Shown: in pieces, positions 47,873-47,936 of the stretch
Position numbering within the stretch: position 1 is the stretch's first letter
Layout: every line of letters starts with the position of its first letter
Assembly (NCBI GenBank): GCA_041687015.1
Contig: JAWLCT010000023.1
Location: 1 to 47,936 of the forward strand
DNA from: JALOAT01 sp041687015
Lineage (GTDB): Bacteria > Pseudomonadota > Gammaproteobacteria > Thiohalomonadales > Thiohalomonadaceae
Length of the DNA: 47,936 nucleotides
Reading direction: 5' to 3'
Notes under the pieces: generated by a model
Database searches by the model: none
Told to the model about the DNA's origin: nothing
The model's input: only the letters and a program-made list of their open reading frames with translations
Program-made: the position numbers and the translations under genes

Positions 47873-47936
47873 AAACGAGATGCGCGCAGTGCGCGCGTTG
47901 GATTTTAGGCGGCCAATAGGTCGCCTACATATAGTT
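47660..47936. other. Palindrome-rich tail of the window
   Basis: Base composition and sequence style change here relative to the rest of the window. CGCCTAAA at 47660-47667 has an inverted copy TTTAGGCG at 47904-47911, enclosing about 236 bases. Inside and at the edge are several dyads: TTAGGCCGCGCCTAT (about 47768), CGCGTTTACGCG (about 47797), TGCGCGCAGTGCGCGC (47881) and GGCGGCCAATAGGTCGCC (47909). This could be the start of a mobile or repeat element cut by the window edge. Confidence 0.4.

Noticed and set aside
1..47936. tRNA or rRNA genes
   Set aside because: I looked for cloverleaf-type and rRNA-like stretches in the gaps and saw none. This was by eye; a covariance-model scan would be decisive.

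Overview
The window is high-GC, gene-dense DNA of a sulfur-oxidising gammaproteobacterium, probably a chemolithoautotroph of Chromatiales/Thiohalobacterales type. The assignment is inferred from gene content: oxidative sat-aprBA, a qmoAB-hdrBC cluster, soeABC, PPi-dependent phosphofructokinase, split nrdJ and a classical bioBFHCD operon beside comF. A run of exactly 100 N at 22435-22534 shows that this is a scaffold of a draft assembly.

Layout. 1-368: the end of an IS5-like transposase and its possible right end. 369-5655: comF, divergent from a tightly overlapped biotin operon bioB-bioF-bioH-bioC-bioD. 5673-8022 (minus): moaA, an HDOD-domain protein and a HugZ/PNPOx-like flavoprotein. 8322-10417 (minus): adk and PPi-type phosphofructokinase. 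10639-16103 (plus): an uncharacterised 390-residue protein that I suggest may be a HIT-like APS:phosphate adenylyltransferase, then sat, aprB and aprA, closed by a strong terminator. 16409-20633 (plus): a YkgJ-type cysteine-cluster protein and a CbbQ/CbbO-type AAA+/VWA pair. 21011-25024 (plus): phenylacetate-CoA ligase and indolepyruvate:ferredoxin oxidoreductase (iorAB). 25270-31279 (minus): qmoA, qmoB, hdrC, hdrB and a CBS-domain protein. 31523-32433 (minus): a small protein and a YfcE-like phosphoesterase. 32565-37321 (plus): soeABC with a terminator. 37785-39915: a periplasmic retropepsin-like protein, a six-EF-hand secreted protein and an ABM-like protein. 40243-43635 (minus): a chaperone/protease operon hsp20-cbpA-hsp20-degQ. 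44147-47161 (plus): split B12-dependent ribonucleotide reductase nrdJa/nrdJb with two NrdR boxes upstream. 47244-47872: an MNT nucleotidyltransferase followed by a HEPN reading frame that looks broken.

How it works together. The core is cytoplasmic sulfite oxidation by two parallel routes. The indirect route is AprBA (sulfite + AMP to APS) with QmoAB-HdrBC as likely electron acceptor, followed by Sat (APS + PPi to ATP + sulfate). The direct route is the SoeABC sulfite:quinone oxidoreductase, a molybdoenzyme; moaA supplies an early molybdopterin step. If the 390-residue protein releases ADP from APS, the adjacent adk would turn 2 ADP into ATP plus the AMP that AprBA needs. The PPi-dependent phosphofructokinase links the same neighbourhood to PPi.

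The most striking non-coding structure is a series of intergenic inverted-repeat elements, about seven clear copies between 8.1 and 25.3 kb plus a degenerate one near 35.5 kb. Their arms are short GC-rich tandem motifs (CCACGGGG/ACACGGGG or GCGGAGGC types), and several carry a second palindrome family (TGTAGGAGCGGCC...) nested inside. Separate REP-like palindromes sit between subunit genes of three operons (hdrC/qmoB, soeA/soeB, nrdJa/nrdJb).
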